Shown here: positions 18,454-26,733 of the stretch, one piece after another
Layout: every line of letters begins with the position of its first letter
Numbering within the stretch: position 1 is the first letter of the stretch
NCBI RefSeq assembly: GCF_021502585.1
Contig: NZ_JAKFGM010000001.1
Coordinates: 744,001-808,000, forward strand
DNA length: 64,000 nt
Source of the DNA: Sphingomonas cremea
GTDB taxonomy: Bacteria > Pseudomonadota > Alphaproteobacteria > Sphingomonadales > Sphingomonadaceae
Direction: 5' to 3'
Notes under the pieces: model-generated
What the model saw: only the letters and a program-made list of their open reading frames with translations
The model's database searches: none
Told to the model about the DNA's origin: nothing
Position numbers and translations under genes: made by a program

Positions 18454-20361
18454 ATGCGCATCGTCGCCGCAATCGTCGCGCTGTTTGCGCTCATTCTTCC
18501 GCAGACTGCGGCCGCAGAAGAGCGGATCCTTGGTTTCGATAGCCACATTGCAATTCGACCTGACGGGATGCTGGACGTCAGCGAAACGATCCATGTCCGG
18601 GCAGAGAATGTCGCGATCAACCATGGCATCTATCGCGACTTTCCTACCCGATACGATGCGCCCGGCGGCCGGCGGGTCAAGGTCGACTTCGACCTGGTCA
18701 GCACCTCGCTCGACGGACAGCCGGAGCCGGCCAAGGTCGAGATGCTGAACAATGGGGTCCGCATCCGTATCGGCACCGCCGACCGTATCGTGTCACCGGG
18801 CGAGCATCGCTACACCATCCGCTACCATGCCACTCGAATGATTGGCCGGTTCGACGATTATGACGAGCTCTACTGGAATGTAACGGGTAACGGGTGGGAC
18901 TTTCCGATCGACCGGGCAGCCGCCACGATCACACTGCCCTCGCCCGCACGATTTGGGCAGCGCGCTGTCTACACTGGTGCACAAGGCTCGACCGAGAGCG
19001 CTGCGAGAGTGGTCGAGGACGATGCGGGGACGATCCGGTTCGAAACGACCCGACCGTTGGGTCCGCGCGAAGGACTGACCGTTGCGGCGGCCTTTCCAAA
19101 GCAGGTGATCGCGGCGCCGCCAGCTTCGTCGCGCCTGGCTTGGTTCCTGTCCGACTGGGGGCCGCCGCTGGTTGGGGCCGGAGGCCTTGGCGGAGTGCTC
19201 GCTTATTTATTCTATGCCTGGAGAAAGGCGGGGCGCGACCCGGCAAAGGGTACCGTCGTTCCACTGTTTTCGCCTCCGGATGACCTCTCCCCTGCCGCAA
19301 TGCGCTATGTCGTCGAGCAGAAGCTCGATAATCGCGGCTTTGCTGCGGCGCTGGTCGATGCGGCGGTCAAGGGCCATGTCCGGCTGGTCGAGGAAGACCG
19401 CGGCTTCTTTCGAAGCAACGAACGGCGGATCGAGCGCCATGACCTCCCCGATGCCAAGCCACTCGCGCCTGCGGAAATGGCCTCCCTTGACGCACTGGTC
19501 GATCCGGATGCTTCGCTTGTGATGGAGCAAAAGAACCATGCCACCTTCGCCGCCGCCCAAAAGACACTAAGCGACCGATTTGCCGAAGCCTATGAAGGTC
19601 GATTGTTTAACCGCAACTACGGCTGGATGGGCGCTGCGGTCGCCATATTGATCGCGGCCCTTTGGCTTGCGGCTGTGGCGGTGGTCTTGGCGGAAAGCGG
19701 CGGGCGATCGCCACTGGCTCTGTTGTCATGTGGCGGGTTGGCGATTGCCTTCTTGCTTTTCCACGCGCGGCCCGGCGTAGGCACTGGGCGATGTCTGCTG
19801 CAGTTGCTTGCCGCGCTCATCGGCGGCGCGGCAGTGCTGGTCGGATTTCCTATCCTTGCCGAGGCGCTCAACAGCGGCCGATGGATACCCCTCGCAATTC
19901 CGCTAATCGGCCTGCCATTCGTGATCAGCAGCTTCTGGTGGATGTCGGCGCCGACGAAAGAAGGCCGTGGGGTTCTCGATCGGATCGCCGGATTCAAACA
20001 GTATCTGTCGATAACCGAACGCGACCGGCTAGACCGAATGCAGGCGCCGGAAGACAGTTTGCAGTTGTTCGAGCGCTATTTGCCTTATGCCATAGCCCTG
20101 GGCGTCGAGAACCGTTGGGCCGATCGCTATACCGGCCTGCTGGCAGCCGCAGCTGCCGCGCCCGGATCGAGCCAGGGCTTTGCCTGGTATTCGGGCTCGT
20201 CGAGCCCATGGAGCGATACCGGCGGCTTTGTCGATTCGATCGGCTCTTCACTCGCCAGTACGATCAGCTCCGCATCAACTGCACCGGGCTCCTCGAGCGG
20301 ATCGGGCGGCGGAGGGTCGTCGGGCGGCGGCGGTGGCGGTGGCGGCGGTGGCGGCTGGTAA
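18454..20361 (+). CDS. DUF2207 membrane protein with glycine-rich tail
   Basis: Predicted membrane protein, 635 residues. An N-terminal signal (ends about TAAAEE) is followed by an extracytoplasmic beta-rich DUF2207 domain including GIYRDFPTRY. A transmembrane segment lies near residue 240, then a cytoplasmic portion, and three or more hydrophobic segments around residues 390-490. The C-terminus is a Ser/Gly stretch ending in an almost pure Gly run and Trp, common in this family. It forms a two-gene unit with lemA. Function unknown. Confidence 0.88.
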   Translation: MRIVAAIVALFALILPQTAAAEERILGFDSHIAIRPDGMLDVSETIHVRAENVAINHGIYRDFPTRYDAPGGRRVKVDFDLVSTSLDGQPEPAKVEMLNNGVRIRIGTADRIVSPGEHRYTIRYHATRMIGRFDDYDELYWNVTGNGWDFPIDRAAATITLPSPARFGQRAVYTGAQGSTESAARVVEDDAGTIRFETTRPLGPREGLTVAAAFPKQVIAAPPASSRLAWFLSDWGPPLVGAGGLGGVLAYLFYAWRKAGRDPAKGTVVPLFSPPDDLSPAAMRYVVEQKLDNRGFAAALVDAAVKGHVRLVEEDRGFFRSNERRIERHDLPDAKPLAPAEMASLDALVDPDASLVMEQKNHATFAAAQKTLSDRFAEAYEGRLFNRNYGWMGAAVAILIAALWLAAVAVVLAESGGRSPLALLSCGGLAIAFLLFHARPGVGTGRCLLQLLAALIGGAAVLVGFPILAEALNSGRWIPLAIPLIGLPFVISSFWWMSAPTKEGRGVLDRIAGFKQYLSITERDRLDRMQAPEDSLQLFERYLPYAIALGVENRWADRYTGLLAAAAAAPGSSQGFAWYSGSSSPWSDTGGFVDSIGSSLASTISSASTAPGSSSGSGGGGSSGGGGGGGGGGGW

Positions 20362-20367
20362 GGGCGC

Positions 20368-20901
20368 TTAATCCCAGGCCGGGCGCCGCAAGACGATCGT
20401 CGGGTCGCCATCGTAATCGGTCTCGTGCAACTGCTCGAACCCCAATCGCTCCGCCAACCTTAGCGAGGGGGCGTTTGCGGGGGCGATGATTGCCCAGATT
20501 GGCGTCGGGGCGAGCGTTGCCTCGGCCCACTCCAGCACGGCGCGGCAGGTTTCGCCGGCCATTCCCTGCCCATGGACCTCATGGCTGAAGATCCAGCCCA
20601 TTTCCGGCTCGTCGCCAAATTCGGGGTCAAGCGCGCGCCATGCGGTGAACAGGCCGGCATTGCCGACCAGTTTCCCGTCGCTCTTCCGTTGGATGGCCCA
20701 TGTACCGAAGCCATTGATCTGCCATCCGCCAACAGCAGCGAGTAAGCGGCGCCAGCATTCCTCCTGGCCCATCGGCTCGGGCCCGAAGTGCCGATGCACG
20801 TCGGGATGCTGCAATAGCTGATGGTAAGGGCGGAAGTCCTCCTTCCGCCAAGGCCTGATCAAGAGACGCTCGGTCTCCAGGGTCGGAGCCGAGCGCACCA
20901 C
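20368..20901 (-). CDS. GNAT family N-acetyltransferase (RimJ/RimL-like)
   Basis: Acetyl-CoA-dependent acetyltransferase of 177 residues. It opens with LETERLLIRPW, typical of the RimJ/RimL-like Acetyltransf_3 group, has an EMGWIF strand, and an acetyl-CoA-binding HGQGMAGE turn. It ends in the usual LAERLGFEQL helix. The start is GTG. It lies just downstream of rpmE in the same direction and converges on the DUF2207 gene. The substrate (protein N-terminus or small molecule) is not readable. Confidence 0.88.
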   Translation of the reverse strand: MVRSAPTLETERLLIRPWRKEDFRPYHQLLQHPDVHRHFGPEPMGQEECWRRLLAAVGGWQINGFGTWAIQRKSDGKLVGNAGLFTAWRALDPEFGDEPEMGWIFSHEVHGQGMAGETCRAVLEWAEATLAPTPIWAIIAPANAPSLRLAERLGFEQLHETDYDGDPTIVLRRPAWD

Positions 20902-20910
20902 TGCTTGCGC

Positions 20911-21141
20911 TTACTTCTTGCTGAGGCTGAGGCCGCCAAAGCGCTTGTTGAAGCGCGCGACCTGTCCGCCAGTGTCGAGCATCTGGCCGCGGCCGCCGGT
21001 CCAGGCCGGATGCGCGGTGGGATCGATCTCGAGCTGCAGCGTGTCGCCTTCCTTGCCCCACGTCGAGCGGGTCTGGTAGGTCGTGCCGTCGGTCATCTGG
21101 ACCGTGATGAAGTGATAATCGGGGTGCGTCCCGCTCTTCAT
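20911..21141 (-). CDS. rpmE: 50S ribosomal protein L31
   Basis: Ribosomal protein L31, 76 residues, starting [19 protein letters not shown]. It is the zinc-independent form: no CxxC motifs are present. The ATG at 21141 is the conserved start; the open frame extends upstream only because it crosses the divergent riboswitch region. An AAAGGA element precedes the ATG and a good promoter lies at 21194-21222. The acetyltransferase gene follows 9 bases after the stop. Confidence 0.96.
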   Translation of the reverse strand: MKSGTHPDYHFITVQMTDGTTYQTRSTWGKEGDTLQLEIDPTAHPAWTGGRGQMLDTGGQVARFNKRFGGLSLSKK

Positions 21142-21193
21142 GACATATTCCTTTAGATTGGCTGGTTCCGACCAGCCTGAAAAGTGAGCCGCG

Positions 21194-21222
21194 CCCCTAG
21201 CGTAGAGCGCTGCGCTTGACAA
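21194..21222 (-). promoter_or_regulatory. Predicted promoter of rpmE
   Basis: Read on the minus strand: TTGTCA (21217-21222), a 17-base spacer and TAGGGG (21194-21199), about 50 bases before the L31 start. It overlaps a plus-strand TTGACA at 21216-21221 that could serve the divergent B12 operon. Confidence 0.55.
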
Positions 21223-21234
21223 GGTAGCGTTGGG

Positions 21235-21375
21235 CGGAGCACTCGCACGCCAGGACCAGGGTCCGGCGGCGTAATGCCGTCGGCGAAGGGGGAAGCCGGC
21301 GAATATCCGGCACTGTGCCCGCAACTGTGAGCCGCTCCAAGAGCGGCAAGTCAGATACCCGCCTTGGCCCGTCGT
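21235..21375 (+). ncRNA. Cobalamin riboswitch
   Basis: An adenosylcobalamin-sensing leader upstream of the B12 import genes. The conserved core is visible as GGGGGAAGCCGGC near 21288, the box CACTGTGCCCGCAACTGTG at 21311-21329, and AAGTCAGATACCCGCC at 21348-21363, which are diagnostic of this class. Ends are approximate. The distance to btuB (about 80 bases) is enough for an expression platform that masks the ribosome site when B12 is bound. Control direction is from family knowledge: B12 represses. Confidence 0.93.
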
Positions 21376-21457
21376 CCGTTTCCCGGCCGGGACCAGCCGC
21401 GGGACGTGGGCCGACCGCGCTTTAAAGGCGTGTGCCTTCCCTCCGTGACGACATGTC

Positions 21458-23314
21458 ATGGAACCAGGAAGGAAGAATGTGCCCGAACTCCCGATTAGCG
21501 ACCCCCCCGCCATTATCGTTACTGCCTCGCGCGTCGAGCAAACTGCCAGCGAGACACCCGCCAGCGTCACCCTGATCGATTCGCTGAATATCGAGCGGCT
21601 GGGCGCGCCGATGGTCTCCGATTTTCTGCACCTCATTCCCTCGGTTTCGGTCGCGGTCAGCGGGCCTGTAGGTTCTCTGACGCAAGTTCGAATTCGCGGG
21701 GCTGAGGCCAATCAGACGCTACTGTTCGTCGAGGGGATTAGAGCCAACGACCCGGCCGCAGGCAACGAACCGCGCTTCGAACTCCTCAACGCAGACCTCG
21801 CCAGCAGGATCGAGGTCGTCCGCGGGCCGCAATCCGCGCTTTGGGGCTCGGAAGCGATTGGCGGAGTCATTGCCGTCAGCGGCGAAGCGCCAGGTTCGGG
21901 CGGCACGCAGGGTTTTGCCGAGGGTGGCAGCCACGAAAGCTGGCGGGGCGCGGCCCGGACCAGCATAGGCGACTTGGAACGCGGCTTCTCGGTTGGCATG
22001 GCCGGTCAGCGCAGTGACGGCATCGACAGTTTTCGGGGCGGTGGCGAAAAAGACGGGTATCGTAACCTCGGGCTCCGCAGCGCTGGTCGCTACCGGCTTT
22101 CCCCCACCCTTCTGCTTGGCGCCTCAGGCTTTGCCCTGCGCGGTAAAAGTGAATTCGACGGGTTCGACCCAATCACTTTCTCTCATGCCGACACGCTCGA
22201 CGAAACGCACAGCAAGCTCGCTGCCGGCAGGCTATATGCCGAGATTGGCCGACGCGAGGCAAGCTACGGGATCGTTTCCGCCAGCCTACTCGGTTCATCG
22301 AACCGCAACGAGATTGGCGACACTACGGTCAATCGAACCGAAGCTAGCCGTCGAACCCTTGGCTTGGAGGGGGGCCACCGCTTTGGAAAGCACCAGCTCA
22401 TCGCTGCGCTGGAAAGCGAGAGAGAAATGTTCGAGGCGCGCGACGCTGCATATGGTGGATTCACTAACCAGGACCGCACGCGCAAACATCAGTCTGTCAC
22501 CGCGGAATGGCGGGCAACAGACCTAGGGCCTGTGAGTGCCGACTTCGCCATCCGTCAGGATGTGTATTCCCGGTTCAAGGATGCCCTTACCTATCGTGCA
22601 GCTTTAAAGGTCGAGATTGGGAGCGGAGTTTCCATCGCAGGAAACTATGGGGAAGGCATTGCCCAGCCTAGCTTTTTTGATCTCTATGGATTCTTTCCCG
22701 GATCGTTTGTCGGCAATCCGGATTTGAAACCGGAATCGAGCCGTGGCGGAGATATTTCGCTGCGATATTCGGCGGGGCCGTTGGGCGGGTCGCTGACATA
22801 TTACCGCCAGCGACTGAAGGACGAGATTGTCGATATCTTCGATGCTTCGACTTTCCTGTCATCCACTACCAACGCAACAGGCAAGAGCAGACGTCAAGGC
22901 ATTGAGGTGGAGGGCTATTATCGCCCTTCTGATGCGCTTCGCATAACGGCTAACTATACATGGCTCGACGCCAGCGAGCCTGGCGTCAACGGAGGGCAGT
23001 TGAAAGAACAGCGCCGCCCCAAACATAGTGGCAGCGTGTCAATCGATGGCGCTCACGGTCGGCTCACCTATGGCGCGGCGATTGCCTACACAGGCGACCG
23101 GATCGACACCAACTTCGATGCCTTTCCGGCAGAGCGTGTGCGCTTGGGCGCTTATTGGCTGGCCAGCGCACAACTGGGTTATCGCATCATCGATCAGGTC
23201 GAAGCGCACCTGCGCGTCGCCAATGCATTCAACGACGATTATCAGGACGCTGTCGGCTACCGTACCGAAGGAAGGAGCATCAATGTCGGCGTTCGCGTCG
23301 CTCTTGACCGCTAG
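21458..23314 (+). CDS. btuB: BtuB-like TonB-dependent vitamin B12 receptor, signal peptide not seen
   Basis: Outer-membrane cobalamin receptor, 618 residues. A TonB-box-like AIIVTASR sits at about residues 18-25, followed directly by a plug domain ([49 protein letters not shown]) and a 22-strand-type barrel. The protein ends in a long terminal strand, VGVRVALDR. Upstream, the frame closes at a stop at 21446-21448, so no signal peptide is encoded. ATG 21458 or GTG 21479 (behind AGGAAGGA) are the starts available. The assignment follows from the riboswitch and the ABC genes behind it. Confidence 0.88.
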   Translation: MEPGRKNVPELPISDPPAIIVTASRVEQTASETPASVTLIDSLNIERLGAPMVSDFLHLIPSVSVAVSGPVGSLTQVRIRGAEANQTLLFVEGIRANDPAAGNEPRFELLNADLASRIEVVRGPQSALWGSEAIGGVIAVSGEAPGSGGTQGFAEGGSHESWRGAARTSIGDLERGFSVGMAGQRSDGIDSFRGGGEKDGYRNLGLRSAGRYRLSPTLLLGASGFALRGKSEFDGFDPITFSHADTLDETHSKLAAGRLYAEIGRREASYGIVSASLLGSSNRNEIGDTTVNRTEASRRTLGLEGGHRFGKHQLIAALESEREMFEARDAAYGGFTNQDRTRKHQSVTAEWRATDLGPVSADFAIRQDVYSRFKDALTYRAALKVEIGSGVSIAGNYGEGIAQPSFFDLYGFFPGSFVGNPDLKPESSRGGDISLRYSAGPLGGSLTYYRQRLKDEIVDIFDASTFLSSTTNATGKSRRQGIEVEGYYRPSDALRITANYTWLDASEPGVNGGQLKEQRRPKHSGSVSIDGAHGRLTYGAAIAYTGDRIDTNFDAFPAERVRLGAYWLASAQLGYRIIDQVEAHLRVANAFNDDYQDAVGYRTEGRSINVGVRVALDR

Positions 23315-24032
23315 CGCCGCGATCCGGGTCGCGTCGCTCAATATGTGCGCCGACGAGTATCTTCTGCTGCTCGCCCGTCCAGCAGAGGTTGCAAGCGTCA
23401 GCCGGCTTTCGCGCGATCCGTCGGATTCATCGCTTTGGCGAATTGGCCGGCGCTTCCCGGGCAACCGGGGCGATCTGGAAAGCGCGCTACCTTCCCGGCC
23501 AAACTTGCTGCTCACGATGGGAGGCGGCGGCCGCGCTACTATTTCGATCGCCAGGCGCATGGGATTGCAGACCCTCGACCTGCCCTTCCCCGCTACAATT
23601 GATGACGTCGAGCGTAACCTCGATCGGGTCGCTGCCGCGCTCGGAGACATTCGGCGCGCCATCCCCTGGAGGCGAACGCTGGCAGCGCTTCGCCGTTCGC
23701 AATCCCCTCCTGCTGATGCCATTTTCCTCGGAGCGGGAGGCAACAGCGTCGCGGCCACATCGCTGGAAGCGCAATGGATGCTGCTGGCCGGGCTCCGCCA
23801 GCGGATGCTTCCAGGTGGACGAGCCAGCCTCGAACTGTTGGCGACCAAGCCACCAGCCGTCGTTCTCCGCTCCTCCTACCGCCGCAACGAGCGTTCGCTC
23901 GGGCAGTCCTGGCTCGATCATCCCCTTGCCAGGCCGAGACAATCTCGCACCTTGGTAACCGACGGACGTCCATGGACTTGCGCCGGTCCGCTTATGGTGA
24001 ACGAAATCGCTCGGTTGCGGAGCCCCAAATGA
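23283..24032 (+). CDS. btuF: Periplasmic B12-binding protein of ABC transporter (BtuF-like)
   Basis: Substrate-binding protein of the helical-backbone metal/cobalamin class, 249 residues. The ATG at 23283 lies inside the end of btuB (32-base overlap). The N-terminus [10 protein letters not shown] is a short, weak signal-like stretch. VASLNMCADEYLLLL is the typical first strand and helix of BtuF proteins, and RRFPGNRGDLE and LPSRPNLLL follow. Its position between receptor and permease, under the riboswitch, supports cobalamin as ligand. The ATGA overlap with the next gene indicates tight coupling. Confidence 0.82.
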   Translation: MSAFASLLTASAAIRVASLNMCADEYLLLLARPAEVASVSRLSRDPSDSSLWRIGRRFPGNRGDLESALPSRPNLLLTMGGGGRATISIARRMGLQTLDLPFPATIDDVERNLDRVAAALGDIRRAIPWRRTLAALRRSQSPPADAIFLGAGGNSVAATSLEAQWMLLAGLRQRMLPGGRASLELLATKPPAVVLRSSYRRNERSLGQSWLDHPLARPRQSRTLVTDGRPWTCAGPLMVNEIARLRSPK

Positions 24033-24985
24033 GGCTGGCCGTCGTGGCATTGCTGTTGGTCGTAGCCGCGGCCCACTTGCTTCTGCCGATTGCCCCTCTG
24101 AGGGAAGCTCAAGCCATTGATCCGGGTCTGGCCAACCTCATTCTGCTGGAGTTGCGACTGCCGAGGACCCTGTTGGCTTTAGGCTACGGCGCGGCGCTCG
24201 GCGCAAGCGGCGCTGCCTTGCAGGCGATGTTCGCTAATCCCCTGGCTTCGCCCGACATCAGCGGTGCCTCCAGCGGGGCGGCGCTTGGCGCGGTGTTGGG
24301 TGGCTATTGGCTGGGATTCAGCCAGCCAATCGCGTTGGCTGCCTGTGGTGCTGCTGGCGCGCTGGGTGCATTGGCATTCCTCGTTGCCTTGGCCGGACGG
24401 CGGTCCGACACCGCAACGTTGCTTCTCGCCGGGCTCGCCATTTCACTGGCCGCAGGTGCGGCGACCAGCCTCGCCCTGGCGCTCGCCCCATCGCCATTCG
24501 CCTTTTACGATGCATTCGACTGGCTGATGGGCAATTTTACCGATCGTAGCCTTTTGCAAGCCGCGGCGGCACTGATCCCGGCATCCCTAGCTACCGCTTT
24601 TCTGTTGCGCCGTTCGAAGGCGCTGGACCTAATTGCCCTGGGCGACGACGTGGCCGCGTCGATCGGGCTTCGGCCGCGGCAGCTTTCGCTAGAAGTCATT
24701 GCCTTGTCGGCAATCGCCGTCGGCGCCTGTGTGTCGGTTGCCGGAGCGATCGGATTTGTCGGACTGGTAGCACCCTTCTTCGGGCGACAGTTAAGCCGCG
24801 GACACCCGGGCGCGGCGATGGTACCGGCGGCAATCATCGGCGCCATCCTGCTCGCCGTTGCGGACTTGGCTGTTCGTTCGGTCCATCTCGACCGCCCGAT
24901 CCCCGTTGGAGTCGTTACCTCCCTGTTTGGGACCCCGCTGTTCCTGTGGTTGGTCCTCACGATGCGGCGGCGGGTGACGGCATGA
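24029..24985 (+). CDS. btuC: FecCD-type ABC permease (BtuC-like)
   Basis: Inner-membrane permease of the BtuC/FecCD family, 318 residues with about nine to ten hydrophobic helices. RLPRTLLALGYGAALGASGAALQ and NPLASPDISGASSGA near the N-terminus are family signatures, and GAIGFVGLVAPFFGR near residue 245 is the conserved coupling region. The start overlaps the btuF stop and the stop overlaps the btuD start, both as ATGA. Substrate inferred from the operon. Confidence 0.92.
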   Translation: MRLAVVALLLVVAAAHLLLPIAPLREAQAIDPGLANLILLELRLPRTLLALGYGAALGASGAALQAMFANPLASPDISGASSGAALGAVLGGYWLGFSQPIALAACGAAGALGALAFLVALAGRRSDTATLLLAGLAISLAAGAATSLALALAPSPFAFYDAFDWLMGNFTDRSLLQAAAALIPASLATAFLLRRSKALDLIALGDDVAASIGLRPRQLSLEVIALSAIAVGACVSVAGAIGFVGLVAPFFGRQLSRGHPGAAMVPAAIIGAILLAVADLAVRSVHLDRPIPVGVVTSLFGTPLFLWLVLTMRRRVTA

Positions 24986-25686
24986 CGTCATTAATTGCTC
25001 GCCAGGTCGCAATCGACGAAAGGCTCTTGCAGACGGACCTGGATGTGACGGCGGGCGAACTCGTGGCGCTTGTCGGCCCCAATGGCGGCGGCAAAACCAG
25101 CCTGCTGCGTGCCCTGGCCAGGATCGAAGATGCGGGCGGCAAGGTGATGATCGACGGCGAGGAGGTCGACGCATCGCCACCGGCGCGGCGAAGACGGCTG
25201 CTGAGTTTCCTCCCCGCATCGCGGGATATGACCTGGCCAATTTCCGTTCGCGATGTCATCGCCCTTGGTCTTGACCGACCCGATGCAAGAAGGATCGGCT
25301 ACCTCATTGAGCAATTTGAGCTCGAGCGCCTAGCTGGTCGCCCGGTCAATCGCCTGTCGACCGGCGAACGCGCCCGGGTCCTGATGGCCCGTGCACTGGC
25401 TGCGCGGCCAATTGCTTTGTTGCTCGACGAGCCGATGTCGAATCTCGATCCTTATTGGGTGCTGCGTTTTCTTGAGCAATTCAGGATGGCAGCGGATGAA
25501 GGTCAAATCGTGCTGGTGGCGCTCCATGACCTAAGCCTTCTCGGTCGCTTCGATCGAGCACTGTTGATAGCGGACGGCAAGATCCAGATGAGCGAAGCGC
25601 CCGCTAACCTGATGGCCAGCGAGCGCTTCGCGGAGATATTCCGAATCCGGGCAGAGCCGGCTGGAGGGTGGGCAATCAGGCGCTAG
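24982..25686 (+). CDS. btuD: ABC transporter ATP-binding protein (BtuD-like)
   Basis: Nucleotide-binding subunit of the B12 importer, 234 residues from the ATG at 24982, which overlaps the permease stop. Walker A is GPNGGGKTS. The signature is LSTGERARV (with T in place of the usual S-G-G pattern), Walker B is ALLLDEP, the D-loop is SNLD, and the switch His is in ALHDLS. It is last in the four-gene unit, and its end overlaps the convergent fabZ gene by 11 bases, so transcription must stop inside or beyond fabZ. Confidence 0.92.
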   Translation: MTSLIARQVAIDERLLQTDLDVTAGELVALVGPNGGGKTSLLRALARIEDAGGKVMIDGEEVDASPPARRRRLLSFLPASRDMTWPISVRDVIALGLDRPDARRIGYLIEQFELERLAGRPVNRLSTGERARVLMARALAARPIALLLDEPMSNLDPYWVLRFLEQFRMAADEGQIVLVALHDLSLLGRFDRALLIADGKIQMSEAPANLMASERFAEIFRIRAEPAGGWAIRR

Positions 25687-26152
25687 GCGGATCGGCAATC
25701 ATCGCCGTAAACTGCGCCTCGGCCGCCAGCTTGCCATTCACAGAAGCGCGGCCCGCAAACTTGCATACACTGGCGCGCTTCTGGACGAACTCTACATCGA
25801 GCTGAAGCAGGCACCCAGGCTCTACAGGAGCCCGAAACTTCGCGCCCTCGATCGCCATGAAATAGACAAGCTTGCCGCTGTTCGCGAGACCAAGGCTCTC
25901 AACCGCCAATATACCTGCGGCCTGGGCCAGCGCCTCGACAATCAACACGCCGGGCATGATCGGGCGCCCAGGGAAGTGTCCCTGGAAGAACCCCTCGTTC
26001 ATGCTCACGGCTTTGATGGCGGTAATCAACTGGTCGGGGACAATCATTTCGACCCGGTCCACCAACAGCATCGGGTAGCGATGCGGCAACGCCGCCATCA
26101 CCCGCCGGACATCCAGCGGACCGACGGCGGCGCTTGTCGTTACTTCGTTCAC
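25676..26152 (-). CDS. fabZ: 3-hydroxyacyl-ACP dehydratase FabZ
   Basis: Fatty-acid elongation dehydratase, 158 residues. The hotdog-fold signature [11 protein letters not shown] is near residue 24. The catalytic His is in [13 protein letters not shown], followed by EALAQAAG with the catalytic Glu. The start overlaps the skp stop by 4 bases. In most Proteobacteria lpxD lies between skp and fabZ and lpxA follows; neither is here. Confidence 0.96.
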   Translation of the reverse strand: MNEVTTSAAVGPLDVRRVMAALPHRYPMLLVDRVEMIVPDQLITAIKAVSMNEGFFQGHFPGRPIMPGVLIVEALAQAAGILAVESLGLANSGKLVYFMAIEGAKFRAPVEPGCLLQLDVEFVQKRASVCKFAGRASVNGKLAAEAQFTAMIADPPSA

Positions 26153-26733
26153 CGGCCCTGCGGATTCTGCTGCTGCGTTTGTGCTGGAGCAGTCGTCGAT
26201 ACGCTGGTCAGCGCTCCATTGAGGTCGGCGAGCACGTCATTGGTGATGTCGAGACCCGGGGCAAAGCGGAGCGCGGCGCCAGTGTCCACCAGGACGTTCG
26301 CGCCCCGGCGTTCCATTGCCGGCTGCAGCAGTGGCACGAGCTTCGCGTTTATCTGCTGGCTGATATACGCCTGGTTGCGCTGGATCTGGGTCTGCTGGCG
26401 CTCGAGTTCCTGCGCGGCGGTCGATTCCTTCTGCTGGAACGCCTGGATCCGCTGGGTGAGCGCGGCATCGGGCTGCTTACCCGCCAAGGCAGTCACCGCC
26501 GTCTGGAGTTGCTGGCGCTCCGGCTGGAGTTGCGTGGTGAGGGTCTGGCGGCGCGTGTTGAAGGCATTGACCTGCGACTGGAGCGCAGCCGAGGCGGTCT
26601 TGCAGGCATTACACTCTCGACCAACTCGCTCCAGGTCGACAACGGCGACTTGGGCGGCCGGCACGCGCTGTGCAAGCGCCGGAGAAGCCAGGGCGGAAGC
26701 CGCAATCAGAGCGGCAGCAATACGATTCTTCAT
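26149..26733 (-). CDS. skp: OmpH/Skp family periplasmic chaperone
   Basis: Periplasmic chaperone carrying unfolded outer-membrane proteins to the BAM complex; 194 residues. A signal peptide ends [26 protein letters not shown] opens the mature OmpH domain, followed by a long Gln-rich helical hairpin (about residues 50-130). The C-terminus is Gln/Thr-rich and disordered. The start shares a base with the bamA stop (TAATG). Confidence 0.9.
   Translation of the reverse strand: MKNRIAAALIAASALASPALAQRVPAAQVAVVDLERVGRECNACKTASAALQSQVNAFNTRRQTLTTQLQPERQQLQTAVTALAGKQPDAALTQRIQAFQQKESTAAQELERQQTQIQRNQAYISQQINAKLVPLLQPAMERRGANVLVDTGAALRFAPGLDITNDVLADLNGALTSVSTTAPAQTQQQNPQGR

Noticed and set aside
20300-20361. 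GGC-rich repeat at the end of the DUF2207 gene as an independent repeat element
   Set aside because: It encodes the Gly-rich tail usual in DUF2207 proteins and is in frame to the stop.
21142-21711. Long upstream extension of the L31 frame (to 21711)
   Set aside because: It crosses the divergent riboswitch and the btuB start; L31 has a conserved N-terminus at the ATG 21141 with its own ribosome site and promoter.
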